Source: Ophthalmolycus amberensis
Lineage: Eukaryota > Chordata > Actinopteri > Perciformes > Zoarcidae
Direction of reading: 5' to 3'
Length of the DNA stretch: 64,000 bases
NCBI GenBank assembly: GCA_024529925.1
Contig: JAFEUB010001801.1
Span: forward strand, 124,001-188,000
The first letter of the stretch is position 1. Each line of letters starts with the position of its first letter. Of the stretch, positions 61,804-64,000 are shown in pieces. A program made the position numbers and the translations under genes. The notes beneath the pieces were generated by a model. It searched no databases. It was not told the origin of the DNA and saw only the letters and a program-made list of their open reading frames with translations.

Positions 61804-62519
61804 CGCTCGGGGTCCCAGAGCTCAGGGGGCGGACCGAAACGCGATTGAGGCGGCGTTTGGAATCACTCAGACGTGATGTGAATCCTCTGCATGTACGGCT
61901 GCTCCATAGAAATAGAGCTCCGTAGAGCTGAAGCCCTGCAGACATAAACTGAACATATGAATCATTCACTTTGGCATGAACCGCAAGAAGATTTTGATGT
62001 GATTAATTTAACCAATATTTTCTTGTAATGTAATTTTGCCTGTTAGTAGGGAAAATGCTTGAAGATGGCTCTGTTTATGCAGTGTTATTAGGAGCTGATT
62101 GAAACTTAATCCCTCTGAGAACACTAACTTCACAAAAGTATTGCTGTGGTGTTTGAGAGGGGTCATCATATTCGGTATGTTGTCAGATCATTTGCTTTTG
62201 TTTGGCGCACTGAGCTGACAAGCGTTGTCTGTCCCAACTTGTTTCATTCTTGTGGTGAACAGCATCATTTCAAAGAATCCAGGGCAGCAGATGTTGCTGC
62301 TGTTGTCTGTTTTCAGCATGACAAGACTGACATCTACTGGAGAGAGGCTGAAGTACCTCATCTGTGTGCAGTGGAGACACATCACACAGGAACAGGACAT
62401 GTCCTATTTAAGCACAGCACAGCAGCGCATGAGGACACGGACAACTTTGTTTCAATTTAGACTATCTTAAAGGAGAATGAGAGCAAATGACGTATGTGTG
62501 TCACTGTCATATACCTGAC

Positions 62520-62525
62520 AATAAA
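62520..62525 (+). terminator. fbxo40: Putative FBXO40 polyadenylation signal (AATAAA)
   Basis: AATAAATGTGCC lies 717 nt after the FBXO40 stop codon, with a T-rich stretch following. It is the best canonical signal before the converging TTC36 gene. Inferred, without transcript evidence. Confidence 0.5.
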
Positions 62526-62609
62526 TGTGCCTTGCAATTGCCGTCATTTATTTCACAGCAGCATTGTCAGTAGAATAAAAAGGACATTGTTAAAAGCTTA
62601 AAATGTTCT

Positions 62610-62615
62610 TTTATT
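62610..62615 (-). terminator. ttc36: Putative TTC36 polyadenylation signal (AATAAA on minus strand)
   Basis: TTTATT on the plus strand gives AATAAA on the minus strand, about 42 nt downstream of the TTC36 stop codon. This implies a very short 3' UTR. Confidence 0.5.
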
Positions 62616-62656
62616 TACCACAGACTTTAAAACAGCAAAGGTGTATAAGCAACGAA

Positions 62657-63233
62657 CTACAGCTTCTCGGACACGTCCGGGTTTCGTAGCTTGTTGATCA
62701 CTTCTGACAGCATTTTGTTGCACAGGGCTGCGTACGGATTCAGAGCCACGGCCTGCTGCCGAGCAAATTCACTTCCGAGTGCAGCCGCTTTCTCAAAATC
62801 TGCCCTGGCGTCATCGCCCCGGCATGCCAGTCTATGTAGCAGGCCCCTCTGCACCAGCGCCTGGCACGCAGTTTGCCCGGCGCCGCCGCTCAGAGAGACG
62901 GCTCGGTCCAGGTCCCCCAGGGCTCCTGAGAGGAGACAACAGCACTGTGAGGCACACGCAGAGTCCATTTTCAATTTGTAACGTCCTACAGGCTACTCAG
63001 CCTGGCCTTAAAGTCAGTGTAAAGTGATTTAGCTGAATCTGCTTTCAATTACTTTGTACTGTAGACTCTGCAGTCTATTTACAGTCATTCTAATATCATA
63101 CTAAATTGACCTTACATTCTGATGTTTTTCACTCACCCCATAAAATACAGCAGTCTCAAACTCATTAGTGCATTGAAAACATGTATAACACAGTGGTAAA
63201 CAATGACACTTTCAGATGAATACAGTACTATAG

Positions 63234-63272
<39 letters not shown>

Positions 63273-63814
63273 TGTGTTTTGTTGGGAATAGCAGACTACA
63301 ACTTTGGAAACAGACAGTGAAGGTAAAATGATGCTACAACATTGAGTGCATGGTGTGACTGAAGTGATGAATAATTTCAAGAAGTAAAAATGACAAGGGT
63401 TATAACATAAGCAGATATATCGCATAGCATTTGTCAACTGTGCAGCGGCAATGCTGTACATGATACTACACTGAATATATAAGGGAACACTTTTTCATTT
63501 CAGTGAGTGCATCAGATAGACAAAGCTCTGATATGATGTCACGCTGGCCTCAGACTCGACAGTCTGATATGTCGGCACACCGCGGTGTCTGCGGAGAGGG
63601 TTATTATTGAGTTAGTGGCATGTACCTGCTGTGTTCCCCTGCAGCCGCAGGGCCTGTGCCCGGTTGTTATAGGCGGAGGCTCGCTGAGGCAGGATCTGGA
63701 TTGCCTGGCTGAACAGTTGAAGTGCGGCTTGCAAATCCCCAGCCTCTGCTGCCGAGACACCCCGCATCTCCGACTCTTTCACTTGCCTCAGCAACTCTGT
63801 GTCAAAGCCACTGT
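62657..63814 (-). CDS. ttc36: Tetratricopeptide repeat protein 36, last two coding exons (partial)
   Basis: Exon 63814-63626 and last exon 62925-62657 join as GCA G|GA GCC to read NTAGALGDLDRAVSL. The first exon carries MRGVSAAEAGDLQAALQLF, SQAIQILPQRASAYNNRAQ and LRLQG, a classical TPR unit. The second continues with LVQRGLLHRL, RGDDARADFEKAAALGSEFA and the diagnostic ending VALNPYAALCNKMLSEVINK, closing LRNPDVSEKL at TAG 62657-62659. About 151 of an expected roughly 190 residues are visible; the start codon exon lies beyond the window. Splice sites are AG at 63816-63815, GT at 63625-63624 and AG at 62927-62926. TTC36 is a small cytosolic TPR protein, reported in mammals as liver-enriched and HSP70-binding; its role here is inferred by orthology. 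It converges on FBXO40. Confidence 0.92.
62926..63625 (-). other. ttc36: TTC36 intron with (TA)n repeat
   Basis: Canonical GT-AG intron of 700 bp with phase 1 codon split. It contains a TA repeat at 63237-63269. Nothing else recognised. Confidence 0.85.
63237..63269. repeat. (TA)n microsatellite
   Basis: About 16 TA units inside the TTC36 intron. Confidence 0.95.
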
Positions 63815-64000
63815 CTGGCAGGGGGAGATAAACAGTTGGAAAAAAAACACTCAAACTCAATTGACAGGTACCGTGGTGAGGAAAACACAGAAATGTCACC
63901 CAGAACTCAACTTGGATTAAAATGTCGTGTTTTTTTGGGGGTTTTTTTCAGTCCAGGAATGGAACGAGTTCAAATGAATTCAATATGCTGGGAAAGGATA
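63815..64000 (-). other. ttc36: TTC36 upstream intron, incomplete
   Basis: The acceptor (CCCCCTGCCAG) precedes the exon at 63814. No first-exon sequence is seen up to the window edge, so the start of the gene is outside. Confidence 0.7.

Overview
This window is eukaryotic and almost certainly from a ray-finned fish, probably a percomorph (inference). Coding exons are split by GT/GC-AG introns. The retrotransposons are of fish L2, Rex1 and Tx1/L1 types, and there are several hAT and MITE-like DNA transposons. Long CA/GT/AT microsatellites and many long G or C homopolymers lie in AT-rich, gene-poor DNA.

Layout. 1-2.7 kb is non-coding with microsatellites. 2.7-6.35 kb is an L2-clade LINE on the minus strand with an uninterrupted 984-codon endonuclease/reverse transcriptase frame. 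It begins in an in-frame coding minisatellite and meets head-to-head a decayed L2 3' end on the plus strand (6.35-7.0 kb). 7-57.6 kb holds no protein-coding gene that I can support. It contains a CpG-rich stretch at 15.0-15.4 kb that may be the promoter and first exon of a minus-strand gene, MITEs at 11.3 and 46.3 kb, a 735-bp inverted-repeat element at 15.9 kb with a relative at 53.8 kb, a hAT relic (32.9-33.6 kb), a Tx1/L1 relic (34.0-34.5 kb), a tandem pair of hAT elements sharing one 8-bp target sequence (37.4-39.5 kb), a TIR element (42.5-43.1 kb) and a Rex1-like LINE 3' end (54.25-54.8 kb).

The gene-bearing end is 57.6-64 kb. FBXO40 (plus strand) has a tiny exon ending in the start ATG, a large exon and a last exon. 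TTC36 (minus strand) shows its last two coding exons; its first coding exon lies beyond the window. The two genes converge, and their putative polyadenylation signals are only about 85 bp apart. As written, FBXO40 has a +1 frameshift in a C4 tract and a GC-AG second intron. Either could be biological or an assembly artefact.

The two genes are not known to share a pathway. FBXO40 is an SCF ubiquitin-ligase subunit of muscle and TTC36 is a small TPR protein. The strongest unusual observations are the double hAT insertion with three copies of GACTAGAT, the in-frame 84/66/84-bp coding repeat upstream of the LINE ORF, and the structural peculiarities of FBXO40.
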